A stretch of 64,000 bases of DNA, taken from contig NC_088300.1 of the NCBI RefSeq assembly GCF_032854445.1, positions 4,404,001 to 4,468,000 on the forward strand, given 5' to 3'. A model generated the notes under the pieces. That model saw only the letters and a list, made by a program, of their open reading frames with translations. It had not been told where the DNA came from and did no database searches. This document shows positions 34,976 to 48,300 of the stretch, piece after piece. Numbering within the stretch: position 1 is the stretch's first letter; each line of letters opens with the position of its first letter. The stretch is from Liolophura sinensis. Its lineage: Eukaryota > Mollusca > Polyplacophora > Chitonida > Chitonidae. A program made the position numbers and the translations under genes.

Positions 34976-35759
34976 ATACTGACAGAACGGAGCATCCAGG
35001 TACACTCTGACGCAACCTGATACTGTACACATCCACTTGTCACCCAAACTGGTCCTACAGGAAAAATAACTTACTGAATGCTCTGAAAACAACAACTTAA
35101 TACCGTCACCGGTGACATTTGCCTCAATGAAACAATTAAAATGATGCTGTCAAAATTAATGTTTACCTGAATAGTGCAATATAAATCAAATCTTCTGTAC
35201 TATAATTAATTGAAACGACAAAGTATGAAATTTGTTTTGTGATCATATCTCTGTCGAAATTAGTGTAATGCGCAGTGGAGACTACCTAATATCTTTAACG
35301 CGATCTTTTTCTGTATAACAAAGAATAAAAAAGTGGTATAAAGCCATGCTACCATGACAAAACAACTTAGCTGACCGTGAGGAAGCTATGATATACCTAC
35401 AGTCAGATAGGCCGTTTAGTAATGTGTTAGTAATATGTAAAATAACAACGACAACGACTCATACAATTCACTGGTAAACACAGCTTTCAACCAGCGGCTT
35501 TATTAATCGTGCTTTATCAGATGTGTCTTATTCAGTTCACAGCAGTTGACATGATGAAACATAAAAAGTTCCACGTATTCCCTTATAACGCATATATTAA
35601 AATGTCAGAATTGTCTAAATGTTAAATGTCTCAAATGTTACGGCGCGTAATGATGGTTTGTAGGTGATAACACAGTGCATGTCAGATTACAAGATTTTTA
35701 ACATAATGTGGAAGACAACCCCTAAAAGCGTTAGCTTGATTTAAGATAGTGTTGACTTT
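34976..35759. other. No supported gene
   Basis: AT-rich unique sequence. Confidence 0.4.
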
Positions 35760-35973
35760 CAAACACTCCAATGCGTACGCTTTGAGTTCTAGTCCAGCCC
35801 TGCTGGTTTCCTCTCTGGCCGTAAGTGGGAAGGTCTGACAGCAACCTGCGGATGGTCGTGGGTTTCTCTAGGCTCTGCCCGGTTTTCTCCCACCATAATG
35901 ATGACCGCCGTCGTATAAGTGAAATATTCTTGAGTACAGCGTAAAACACCAATCAAATAAATAAATAAATAAG
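35760..35973 (+). mobile_element. SINE, family 1, lacking the A-box end
   Basis: Begins near the B box (TTTGAGTTCTAGTCCAGCCC), then CTGGTTTCCTCTCTGGCCGT, AACCTGCGGATGGTCGTGGG, CCACCATAATGATGACCGCC and an (AAAT)n tail. Confidence 0.88.
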
Positions 35974-36734
35974 TTTTCTAAACATTTTGTAAGGTGATCG
36001 ATTTCTAACATAGTACATTATAAATACTTTGCTCCACCAAACACTGCCAAAATCTTTGATTTAACATTATTAAAGTTATATGTAACATTTCAGTTTAAAG
36101 AAAATACATTTGCTATCATTTCTGAAAGCAATAAAAGCTATAAACTACTAATATTATAATTAAATACTACAATTATTATTAGCCTCTTTGCGTACACCTC
36201 GAGAGTGTTGAACTTCTATACTAGTATCTGTCGTGAAAACACTATAACACACACGCCAATCAAAAAATACATAATAAATAAATAAATAAACTTCGGTAAA
36301 GTAATATCTGCAATTGTATGACAACTGGGATAATTTTCTGTAACATTTTATAAGAGCAATACTGTGCAATACCTAAAATATATTTGTGAGTTTCAGATTC
36401 CATTTTGAAAACAAATGTATGACAAATGTAAATGTTTTTAACTTTGAAATAACGATATTTTATTTATATGTGGAGCGTCATGTGGAGCGCAATTATTACT
36501 ACTCACAAGGCTTATTTATAATGCATTTTATTTACAGTTCTTTTCTATCCTCAGTTAAAGATCGGTGTACGTCTGTGATTGGTCCAAGGGAATCAAATTG
36601 ATCTTTCGACAGTTTGTGTTGAAGTAAATGAGGCTTATAGTGGTGCTTTCCAAATATTCCATTTACAAAAAATGGCCCCATGAAATATTTCCTACAGTTT
36701 TTTTAGCCATTTTCCAACTAAATGAATAACCGAA
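35974..36734. other. No supported gene
   Basis: Strongly AT-rich; short unsupported frames on both strands (for example 36386-36601 on +). Confidence 0.4.
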
Positions 36735-37112
36735 AGTTAAACAGTGGCAAACTTATTACATTTGATTTACATTGTGTTTAAAAGTGTCAAAATTATTAGA
36801 TTTTTTCGTTTCAGAAATGTCTACTTTGTGTTGAAAGGTGGCAAAACTATTTTTAACACAAGACGCTTCATAAGACACAAGAAATGTCTACCTTGTGTTG
36901 AAAGTTGCAAAAAAGTGTTTAAAAAATTTAAAAATTCATCATTTATCGTCTTAAAGGTCACACTTTAACCTTTTGAAAACTTCGAGGCTATGTCAAAAAG
37001 TGACAATTGCGACTCTGTGTCAAAAAGTGAAAATTTCGAGGCTGTGTCAAAAAGTGACAAATTTATTATAGTTGATCATCTTACAAAAATCTACTCTGTG
37101 TGCAAAAAGTAC
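36735..37112. repeat. Decayed repeats including a 27-bp unit (36976-37070)
   Basis: TGTCAAAAAGTGA recurs at 36991, 37018 and 37045 (27-bp spacing). Upstream, CTACTTTGTGTTGAAAG-type segments recur at about 36822 and 36888 in a looser pattern, apparently older relatives. Confidence 0.6.
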
Positions 37113-39243
37113 AGTTGAACAAAAACTGTGGTATGTTACAATATCAACGATAAATTGGTTTGTCTACGTAGACCGTCAGCGCTGCTGTACTGTTTCTAAT
37201 CTTTGCATCTACAATAAACAGTTCTATAGGACAGTTTAACAGATTTCAAGCATGTACAACTGTTAATATGCCTTAACAGTTTTGGGATATCTCAGCTGTG
37301 TGGTCTGGTCGTCTGTGCCTACATGTGACTTGGCATTAGCTAAGTCTGTTTACCAAGGGATTACATGATGACAGGGACAGCATCGTAAGTCGTTGGTAAT
37401 CTCAGGTCTTTTATTCTAACCTTTTTCTTAAAGATAGGTTAAACTTACATCTTTAGTTAATACCAATTCAGACAAAACGTAATATGTGGAACTGTACTAA
37501 TGTTACTGTACTAATAGTCCTTACTAATTGAGGTGCTGCTGAGAATATCTGTTACGTTCTGCTTGCACGTCAACACTGACGTATGACTTCACAACCGACA
37601 GGTGGATCCCAAACCAGGGCGTCGCGATAACTAATACTCTGCTATGAGTTACATAATGTTACCCTTGTGGTTTTAGAGTTTGCATACTTCTGTCTAAGTC
37701 GTGCATTTCTTTGTACTGAATTATTCCGGACAAAGGATGTTCCTTTATGCTTGATGAGCTATAGGCCTTTGAATATATGGTAAGGTGAAGCTTCTCTGGA
37801 TTTATGACCATATCAGGCGATGTGATCAGGAAATGTTTCGGCATACCTCACAAGATATGATCAGAATTCCGATGTATATCGATACGCCTTGCGTGCTGTA
37901 AGCTCATGGATAAATATAATAATACAAGCTCGACAGATTTACAATATTATCTTCAGCAGTGTATAGCATTGTATGCACTCAATAACTAGTCCAACACTAC
38001 TGTGTAACTACTATTCATACATATTGGCCCACTCCCTTAATGTTTTTTTTCTCCAGATGCAATCGACCAGTACTTGACCAGTGAGATTACATGGTGTTTG
38101 CCACGTCTTTACCAAATGAAATCAATTAATCAGTCAAATAAATACTAGATAGTTAAATAAATAGATAAATAGGTGATTCCGAGCTGTGATACTATGTTAA
38201 CCTAATCGAAGTATGTCCATATACGTAGGAAAATAACCATCAGCCTTGAAAATAAAAATGGGGGTTAAACACAATTGCTGGAATGTGGTATAGACTACAA
38301 CAGATAGATGCTTTTCGTAACTAATAGTTTAATAATTATCATACACTGTCCACGTGCACAAAATAGCGCAAAAACTCTTTGTGGAAAATCTGAGTCATTT
38401 TGAAATACTGCCAGCGTTTTTGGAATTATGAAAAAGTTAATAATAACTCTAAAAGATAAGTATCAGACATATACGTCTCCATAAAGATGTAACCGCAGTG
38501 TTTTTGTATCTCTGACATAAAGAAGCATGTCATTGACTTGGTTTTATAAATGTTTTTTCGTTTGTCGGTGACAAGAGCCTAGAGGCCCCCTGGCGATGTG
38601 TCGGAGCCTGTCAGCCATGTTTTCTGCCCGAGTCCCCGCGGCACGTTGTCCTGACTGACCCAGCGTTTGTTGGCGGGTTTACCTGATGGTTGATGTATAC
38701 CGTAAGTTGTCATGCTGCGTGACGGTGACATCTACACACACCACCCCTAACCTGACCCAACCTTAGCAAAATCTAAGAATGCAAGTCGAAAGAAGTCTTT
38801 GATTTACCGTCCGTACATTTGCATTTACATCTGCTGTTATTTGCCTACAATACCGAACGTCCGTGTCCAACTCAGTTTGTTTGAGACATTTCCTTTTACT
38901 TTCATTTTTAATTTCTTTTGGTTGGGGATATTCTAGCCTAAATTGTCAGCAGAAAACTTTGCCATATCTTTCAGAAAAGCGGACATTAGTCGATTACGAT
39001 ATACTTTACAGGACGTTTATTATTTGGAAGTAATACCCTGTTAATAGTCGCAGCTATAAATAAAGTTACGCGAAGCTGTACAGTATTAATATTGGAATTA
39101 TATTGTTTTGTCCTTCATAAATTTGCACAAAAATATGTGTATTGCGTGCTTAACAATGAACAATTGTCTTTCCTCCTTTGGCTTAGAATACTCTCTACAT
39201 CTCTGTTGTCAAATGTATGAAATAAGAAAAGTGCATTAATATA
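37113..39243. other. Unique sequence, with a GC-rich patch at 38575-38770
   Basis: No supported gene. The patch at 38575-38770 has GGCCCCCTGGCGATGTGTCG, CCCGAGTCCCCGCGGCACGT and TAACCTGACCCAACC in otherwise AT-rich DNA; it could be a regulatory element. Confidence 0.35.
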
Positions 39244-40396
39244 CTGAACAAAGAAAGATACGTCATATCAAATATATTCAGTGTTAGTTTATGTTCCAAA
39301 AACACCCATATAGAACAAAGTGTTTTGTTAATGGTTTTGATAAATTTGGTTTACGAACGTAATGTACACTAACACAAGATTAGGCATTGCGCACTTGGTG
39401 CACCTTCTGTAGTCAACAGTAGCACAATGGGGTCACTTTTTGATTTCACAGGGACTAGCCATCTATATTGGAGCTTATTCAGTACCGCCCATGCCCCTCT
39501 CTCACAAGAGCAAGGCAACGCTCTCATTGATTGTCTAACACCCGTGAACACAGCATCAGGCAACCTGTGCCATTGCTTTATCAAAGTGGCTCCCAGCTCT
39601 TGAACATTCTCTCAAGGCACGCAGACTTCTTCCAAGTGCATCACATACGTGTGCGATGGGACTGTGGTCTGGTGATTTCGCTGGCCACTCCATGGCGTCG
39701 ATACTCGCTGATCACAACTCTATTCCATTGTCTCTGGTTCCAGCGCAGGTGAAATTGTGCTCAGCGGAGACTTTCATTACGATTTGCCTGTGTCAACATA
39801 AGGACGTTGGGCACGAAGAATGGCAGCGCGCAAGCGGTTTCGTATGGCCTGGCCCCTAAACAGAACGTTACTGATTGTTACTGAAAAGCGATTACGCAAA
39901 TGACTTAGCCGAAATTGATTGTCCTCGGTATGTGTCGTCATACGTGGCCGTCCTGACCTAGGGCGATCAGATGTCGTACCCTTTTGATGCACGCCTGTCT
40001 ACTGCATCCCATGGCACCTGCAACAGCCACAGTGAGGCTGGTCAGTCTGGAGCATACCAACTGCACATTCACGTTCAACATTTGTAAGATGGGGCATGAG
40101 AATTGTTCATCTCTCAAGATTTGTTAGCGTGTTTTTTTTCTAATCACCAGAAAACTTTGCACGTCTTGGTGCTCAGCCAAATGAATTTGTGGTCATGTGA
40201 CGTCGCACAAGCGCAGGTTCGTGTTTTCAAAAAAGAGCGCGCCACATGCCCCCCTGTGTGGTTCACCACAATTGCAATGATCGGATGCGTCAGATTACAC
40301 CTTGCCATTATAGTATTCACACATATTAACTACTTTACACTACCCATTTTCAATATAATTCATTTCTCCAAAGGTGAAGTTTCTTTTTTTGTTCAG
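39244..40396 (-). mobile_element. Tc1/mariner DNA transposon, internally deleted, with matching ends
   Basis: The left end begins CTGAACAAAGAAAGATACGT and the right end, reversed, begins CTGAACAAAAAAAGAAACTT, giving about 25-bp terminal inverted repeats. Each is flanked by TA (39242-39243 and 40397-40398), the target duplicated by this superfamily. Length about 1,153 bp. The transposase remnant inside is on the - strand. The element is non-autonomous. Confidence 0.85.
39570..40088 (-). pseudogene. Tc1-like transposase, broken
   Basis: Reading from 40088 down, the N-terminal DNA-binding part is recognisable: L-T-N-V-E-R-E-C-A-V-G, then an in-frame TAG about 30 codons in, then T-S-D-R-P-R-S-G-R-P-R and N-R-L-R. 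The frame ends near 39777. Much of the catalytic core is deleted. The C-terminal block resumes near 39693 in another frame as W-P-A-K-S-P-D-H-S-P-I-A-H. In this family the residue before that last His is the third catalytic acid (Glu); here it is Ala. Premature stop, deletion, frameshift and loss of the catalytic acid make it inactive. Confidence 0.85.
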
Positions 40397-40524
40397 TATG
40401 ACTAAAGTCTCGTGTAATTTGCTTTGTGGTGTGGTGAATGAACATACATTGCGAATAATATGAAGCACTGCATTGTATCATTCGGTCCCATGCTCGACTC
40501 CAGCTGCCTCTGTTTTTCGATTGT

Positions 40525-40585
40525 GTAGGTTTTCTCCGGGCACTGTCCGGTTCATTCCACTCTGTCAGTTCATAATGATCAGATT
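40525..40585 (+). mobile_element. Possible SINE fragment (family 1)
   Basis: GGTTTTCTCCGGGCACTGTC then CGGTTCATTCCACT and CATAATGAT resembles the GGGCTCTGCCCGGTTTCCTC and CCACCATAATGCTG body segment with substitutions. Confidence 0.45.
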
Positions 40586-40851
40586 TTTATGACACTAAAT
40601 GTAATACTATTTTGTAGCATATGTTTTTGATGCGGATAATGTTCATAATTTGATTGATATAGTATGAAAAGTGAAGCTCCAGACGCACTAAATTACAAAC
40701 AGCCGATAAATAGTCCCGAAACATTTGCATGCGAATAGATTTGTTAAAGAAGATGTGAAAGTCGGGTTTCGATGGAGTTTTACGATGATTGAGAGATTAA
40801 TTGGTTTCTATCAAATCTAGGCGTCGTAATGCCAATCGTCGACCATAATCG

Positions 40852-41085
40852 ATGTCCCGTGGCTGAGGTGGTTAGCGTGAAAGCCCTGCGTAATGAGCCT
40901 GAGACAGTCGCTGTGAGTTCAAGTCCAGCTTATCCTGGCTTCCTCTTCGACCGTACGTGAGAAGGTCTTCCAGCAACCGGCTGTGTTTCCCCCCCAGACG
41001 CTGCCTGATTTCCTCCCATCATAATACTGGTAAAATATTCTTGAGCATGGCTTAAAACGCCAATCAAAACAAATAAATAAGAGCA
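40852..41085 (+). mobile_element. tRNA-derived SINE, family 1, near full length
   Basis: Head CCCGTGGCTGAGGTGGTTAG (A box) and GTGAGTTCAAGTCCAGC (B box), body with GTACGTGAGAAGGTCTTCCA and CCCATCATAATACTGG, a deletion of the CCGCCG segment, then AAAACGCCAATCAAAACAAA. Confidence 0.88.
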
Positions 41086-41435
41086 AATAATTGACGTTCT
41101 AGACCATTAAAGGTAATTTTAAACAAGACAAACCATCAAATTGAAAAAGTACATGAAAATGAACAAAAAATATGTATATCAGGAGTGCTTTGGTGAAGAT
41201 TTTGTTCAATACAAGTCATATACAGCCCCTGTCGAAGGATCAGACTCAATCCGACACAATTATGACGCAGTGCCAGACTTTCAGGAAGCTGAATACATAT
41301 ATATGAACACCGGTTTTAAAATTTAAGAAACATAGTGTGAATCTAAGCGTCTAATTCGACATTCGTGAACCATGAAGCGGGGTCAAAGCCGATAGTCACA
41401 AGGCCAGTTTTCAAAACAAATTACAAAAACACCAT

Positions 41436-42066
41436 TAACCAGTGATTACTTCGACTTCCGCGGAGCCATTGAGAATCTATTCACCTGTGATTACTTCGAC
41501 TTCCTTGGAGCTATTGAGATTCAATTCACAAGTGATTTCTTCGACTTTCGTGCAGCCATTAAGATTCAATTCACCACCTATAGCTTCGACTTTCGCGGAG
41601 CCACTGAAATTCAATTCACCAGTGGTTGCTTCAACTTTCGCGGAACCACAGAGGTTCAATTCACCAGTGATTACTTCGACTTTCGCGGAGCTATTGAGAT
41701 TCAATTCACTAGTGATTTCTTCGACTTTCATTGAGCCATTATAATTCAGTTCACCATTGATAGCTTCGACTTTCGCGGAGCCACTGAAATTCAATTCACC
41801 AGTGGTTGCTTCAATTTTCGCGGAACCACATAGGTTCAATTCACCAGTGATTACTTCGACTTTCGCAGAACCACTGATATTCATTTCACCAGTGATTACT
41901 TCGACTTTCGTAGAACCACTGATATTCAATTCACCAATGATTACTTCGACTTTCGTAGAAACACTGATATTCAATTCACCAGTGATTACTTCGACTTACG
42001 TAGAACCACTGATATTCAATTCACCAGTGATTGCCTCGACTTTCGCATGGCCATTGAGATGCAATT
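41436..42066. repeat. 45-bp tandem array, about 14 units
   Basis: Unit GATTACTTCGACTTTCGCGG then AGCCATTGAGATTCAATTCACCAGT. Variants fall into TGATTGCTTCAA, TGATTTCTTCGA and GTAGAACCACTGATATTC groups. The period is a multiple of three, so both strands are open (+ reads a 15-residue N-S-P-V-I-T-S-T-F-A-E-P-L-R-F repeat). It lies directly beside the 48-bp array and appears to share an ancestor with it. Confidence 0.95.
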
Positions 42067-42334
42067 ATCCACTGCTTACTTTGGTCTTCACGACGCAGCT
42101 GTGACAAAATACTCCAATCATGCAAAATTCACCGATCATTTGGTTACAGTGGGATTTCATGTCTCGACTGAAATATTTATTCGTTGCTTCGGTTTTTCGT
42201 GGTGTCATTGAAAATCAGTACTGAATATACTGCGTTGAGATTCATGGCGCCAATGCTCAATTCTCTGCTCTGGGTTTCAACGCTCTATTGACATACAACT
42301 ATCAACTGGCTCCCTCCATTTTCAGGCGTGTGCT
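42067..42334. repeat. Decayed shoulder between the 45-bp and 48-bp arrays
   Basis: Scattered recognisable pieces of both units (for example GTGTCATTGAAAATCAGTAC, CTCTATTGACATACAACTAT and TGCTGAAATGCAACGATCGA) at roughly unit spacing, heavily mutated. Confidence 0.55.
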
Positions 42335-45300
42335 GAAATGCAACGATCGACAAGCTGATTGATTCGGGTATCATGCTCCATTGAAGTACAACAATCGACT
42401 AGCTGATTGACTCGGGTATCATGCTCCATTGAAGGACAACGATCGACAAGCTGATTGATTCGGGTATCATGCTTCACTGAAGTACAAAGATCGACTAGCT
42501 GATTGATTCGGGTATAATTCTCCATTAAAGTACAATGATCGTCTAGCTGATTGATTTGGAATATCATGCTTCATTGAAGTACAACAATCGGCTAGCTGAT
42601 TGATTCGGGTATCATGCTCCATTGAAGTACAACGATCGAAAAGCTGATTGATTTGGATATCATAATTCATTGAAGTACAACGATCGACAAGCTGATTGAT
42701 TCGGGTATCATGCTCCATTGAAGTACAACAATCGACTAGCTGATTGATTCGGGTATCATGCTTCATTGAAGTACAACGATCGGCTAGCTGATTGATTCGG
42801 GTATCATGCATCATTGAAGTACAACAATCGACAAGCTGATTGATTCGGGTATCATGCTTCATTGAAGTACAACAATCGACTAGCTGATTGATTCGGGTAT
42901 CATGCTCCATTGAAGTACAACGATCGACTAGCTGATTGATTCGGGAATCATGCTCCATTGTAGTACAACCATCCGCTAGCTGATTGATTCCGGTATCATG
43001 CTTCATTGAAGTACAACAATCGACAAGCTGATTGATTCGGGTATCATGCTTCATTGAAGTACAACAATCGACAAGCTGATTGATTCGGGTATCATGCTTC
43101 ATTGAAGTACAACAATCGGCTAGCTGATTGATTCGGGTATCATGCTCCATTTAAGTACAACGATTGACAAGCTGATTGATTCGGGTATCATGCACCATTG
43201 AAGTACAACAATCGACTAGCTGATTGACTCGGATATCATGCTCCATTGAAGGACAACAATCGACAAGCTGATTGATTCGGGTATCATGCTTCACTGAAGT
43301 ACAACAATCGACTAGCTGATTGATTCTGGTATCATGCTTCATTTAAGTACAATAATCTTCTAGCTAATTGATTTGGAATATCATGGTTCAATGAAGTACA
43401 ACGATCGAGAAGCTGATTGATTTGGATATCATGCTCCATTGAAGTACAACGATCGAGAAGCTGATTGATTTGGATATCATAATTCATTGAAGTACAACGA
43501 TCGACAAGCTGATTGATTCGGGTATCATGCTCCATTGAAGTACAACGATCGACTAGCTGATTGATTCGGGTATCATGCTCCATTGAAGTACAACGATCGA
43601 CTAGCTGATTGATTCGGGTATCATGCTCCATTGAAGTACAACAATCGACAAGCTGATTGATTCGGGTATCATGCTCCATTGAAGTACAACGATCGACTAG
43701 CTGATTGATTCGGGTATCATGCTCCATTGAAGTACAACAATCGACAAGCTGATTGATTCGGGTATCATGCTTCATTGAAGTGCAACGATCGACAAGCTGA
43801 TTGATTCGGGTATCATGCTCCATTGAAGTACAACGATCGACTACCTGATTGATTCGGGTATCATGCTCCTTTGAAGTACAACGATCGACTAGCTGATTGA
43901 TTCGGGTATCATGCTCCATTGAAGTACAACAATCGACTAGCTAATTGATTCGGGTATTATGCTCCATTGAAGTACAACGATCGACTAGCTGATTGATTCG
44001 GGTATCATGCTTCATGGAAGTACAACGATCGACAAGCTGATTGATTCGGGTATCATGCTCCATTGAAGTACAACGATCGACTAGCTGATTGATTCGGGTA
44101 TCATGCTCCATTAAAGTACAACGATCGAAAAGCTGATTGATTCGGGTATCATGCTCCATTGAAGTACAACAATCGACAAGCTGATTGATTCGGGTATCAT
44201 GCTTCATTGAAGTACAACAATCGGCTAGCTGATTGATTCGGGTATCATGCTTCATTGAAGTACAACGATCGACAAGCTGATTGATTCGGGTATCATGCTT
44301 CATTAAAGTACAACGATCGAAAAGCTGATTGATTCGGGTATCATGCTCCATTGAAGTACAACAATCGACAAGCTGATTGATTCGGGTATCATGCTCCATT
44401 GAAGTACAACAATCGACAAGCTGATTGATTCGGGTATCATGCTCCATTGAAGTACAACAATCGACAAGCTGATTGATTCGGGTATCATGCTTCATTGAAG
44501 TACAACGATCGACAAGCTGATTAATTCGGGTATCATGCTTCATTGAAGTACAATAATCGACAAGCTGATTGATTTGGAATATAATGCTTCATTGAAGTAC
44601 AACCATCGACAAGCTGATTGATTCGGGTATCATGCTCCATTGAAGTACAACGATCGACTAGCTGATTGATTCGGGTATTATGCTCCATTGAAGTACAACA
44701 ATCGACAAGCTGATTGATTCGGGTATCATGCTCCATTGAAGTGCAACGATCGACAAGCTGATTGATTCGGGTATCATGCTTCACTGAAGTACAACAATCG
44801 ACTAGCTGATTGATTCGGGTATCATGCTTCATTTAAGTACAATAATCTTCTAGCTAATTGATTTGGAATATCATGGTACAATGAAGTACAACAATCGGCT
44901 AGCTGATTGATTCGGGTATCATGCTCCATTGAAGTACAACGATCGACAAGCTGATTGATTTGGATATCATAATTCATTGAAGTACAACTATCGACAAGCT
45001 GATTGATTCGGGTATCATGCTCCATTGAAGTACAACGATCGACTAGCTGATTGATTCGGGTATCATGCTCCATTGAAGTACAACCATCCGCTAGCTGATT
45101 GATTCGGGTATCATGCTTCATTGAAGTACAACAATCGGCTAGCTGATTAATTCCGGTATCATGCTTCATTGAAGTACAATAATCGACAAGCTGATTGATT
45201 TGGAATATAATGCTTCATTGAAGTACAACCATCGACAAGCTGATTGATTCGGGTATCATGCTCCATTGAAGTACAACGATCGACTAGCTGATTGATTCGG

Positions 45301-48300
45301 GTATCATGCTCCATTGAAGTACAACAATCGACAAGCTGATTGATTCGGGTATCATGCTTCATTGAAGTGCAACGATCGACAAGCTGATTGATTCGGGTAT
45401 CATGCTCCATTGAAGTACAACGATGGACTACCTGATTGATTCGGGTATCATGCTTCATTGAAGTACAACGATCGACTAGCTGATTGATTCGGGTATCATG
45501 CTCCATTGAAGTACAACAATCGACTAGCTGATTGATTCGGGAATCATGCTTCATGGAAGTACAACGATCGACAAGCTGATTGATTCGGGTATCATGCTCC
45601 ATTGAAGTACAACGATCGACTAGCTGATTGATTCGGGTATCATGCTCCATTAAAGTACAACGATCGAAAAGCTGATTGATTCGGGTATCATGCTCCATTG
45701 AAGTACAACAATCGACAAGCTGATTGATTCGGGTATCATGCTTCATTGAAGTACAACAATCGGCTAGCTGATTGATTCGGGTATCATGCTCCATTGAAGT
45801 ACAACGATCGACAAGCTGATTGATTCGGGTATCATGCTTCATTAAAGTACAACGATCGAAAAGCTGATTGATTCGGGTATCATGCTCCATTGAAGTACAA
45901 CAATCGACAAGCTGATTGATTCGGGTATCATGCTCCATTGAAGTACAACAATCGACAAGCTGATTGATTCGGGTATCATGCTCCATTGAAGTACAACAAT
46001 CGACAAGCTGATTGATTCGGGTATCATGCTTCATTGAAGTACAACAATCGGCTAGCTGATTGATTCGGGTATCATGCTTCATTGAAGTACAACGATCGAC
46101 AAGCTGATTAATTCCGGTATCATGCTTCATTGAAGTACAATAATCGACAAGCTGATTGATTTGGAATATAATGCTTCATTGAAGTACAACCATCGACAAG
46201 CTGATTGATTCGGGTATCATGCTCCATTGAAGTACAACGATCGACTAGCTGACTGATTCGGGTATCATGCTCCATTGAAGTACAACAATCGACAAGCTGA
46301 TTGATTCGGGTATCATGCTTCATTGAAGTGCAACGATCGACAAGCTGATTGATTCGGGTATCATGCTCCATTGAAGTACAACGATGGACTAGCTGATTGA
46401 TTCGGGTATCATGCTCCTTTGAAGTACAACGATCGACTAGCTGATTGATTCGGGCATCATGCTCCATTGAAGTACAACAATCGACTAGCTAATTGATTCG
46501 GGTATTATGCTCCATTGAAGTACAACGATCGACAAGCTGATTGATTCGGGTATCATGGTTCATGGAAGTACAACGATCGACAAGCTGATTGATTCGGGTA
46601 TTATGCTCCATTGAAGTACAACGATCGACTAGCTGATTGATTCGGGTATCATGCTCCATTAAAGTACAACGATCGAAAAGCTGATTGATTCGGGTATCAT
46701 GCTCCATTGAAGTACAACAATCGACAAGCTGATTGATTCGGGTATCATGCTTCATTGAAGTACAACAATCGGCTAGCTGATTGATTCGGGTATCATGCTC
46801 CATTTAAGTACAACGATTGACAAGCTGATTGATTCGGGTATCATGCACCATTGAAGTACAACAATCGACTAGCTGATTGTCCCGGATATCATGCTCCATT
46901 GAAGGACAACAATCGACAAGCTGATTGATTCGGGTATCATGCTTCACTGAAGTACAACAATCGACTAGCTGATTGATTCGGGTATCATGCTTCATTTAAG
47001 TACAATAATCTTCTAGCTAATTGATTTGGAATATCATGGTTCAATGAAGTACAACAATCGGCTAGCTGATTGATTCGGGTATCATGCTTCATTGAAGTAC
47101 AACGATCGACAAGCTGATTGATTTCGAATATCATGCTTCATTGAAGTACAACAATCGACAAGCTGATTGATTCGGGTATCATGCTCCATTGAAGTACAAC
47201 AATCGACAAGCTGATTGATTCGGGTATCATGCTCCATTGAAGTACAACGATCGACTAGCTGATTGATTCGGGTATCATGCTCCATTGAAGTACAAAGATC
47301 GACTAGCTGATTGATTCGGGTATCATGCTCCATTGAAGTACAACCCACGGCTAGCTGATTGATTCGGGTATTATGCTTCATTGAAGTACAACGATCGACA
47401 AGCTGATTAATTCCGGTCTCATGCTTCATTGAAGTTCAACAATCGACTAGCTGATTGATTTGGAATATCATGCTTCATTGATGTACAACGATCGACAAGC
47501 TGATTGATTCGGGTATCATGCTTCATTGAAGTACAACGATTGACAAGCTGATTGATTCGGGTATCATGCACCATTGAAGTACAACAATCGACTAGCTGAT
47601 TGACTCGGATATCATGCTCCATTGAAGGACAACAATCGACAAGCTGATTGATTCGGGTATCATGCTTCACTGAAGTACAACAATCGACTAGCTGATTGAT
47701 TCGGGTATCATGCTTCATTTAAGTACAATAATCTTCTAGCTAATTGATTTGGAATATCATGGTTCAATGAAGTACAACGATCGAGAAGCTGATTGATTTG
47801 GATATCATGCTCCATTGAAGTACAACGATCGAGAAGCTGATTGATTTGGATATCATAATTCATTGAAGTACAACGATCGACAAGCTGATTGATTCGGGTA
47901 TCATGCTCCATTGAAGTACAACGATCGACTAGCTGATTGATTCGGGTATCATGCTCCATTGAAGTACAACGATCGACAAGCTGATTGATTCGGGTATCAT
48001 GCTCCATTAAAGTACAACCATCGACAAGCTGATTGATTCGGGTATCATGCTTCATTGAAGTACAACAATCGGCTAGCTGATTGATTCGGGTATCATGCTC
48101 CATTGAAGTACAACGATCGACAAGCTGATTGATTCGGGTATCATGCTTCATTGAAGTACAACAATCGACAAGCGAATTGATTCCGGTACAATGCTCCATT
48201 GAAGTACAACGATCGACAAGCTGATTGATTTGGAATATCATGCTCCATTAAAGTACAACGATGGACTAGTTGATTGATTCGGGTATCATGCTCCATTGAA

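Noticed and set aside
34489-35043. Overlapping Pro/His-rich proteins on -
   Set aside because: All three frames are open over the same 35-bp repeat; at most one could be real and none has support.
28604-41435. LTR retrotransposon or virus-derived genes
   Set aside because: I saw no long direct repeats with TG..CA ends and no reverse transcriptase, integrase or capsid-like frames.
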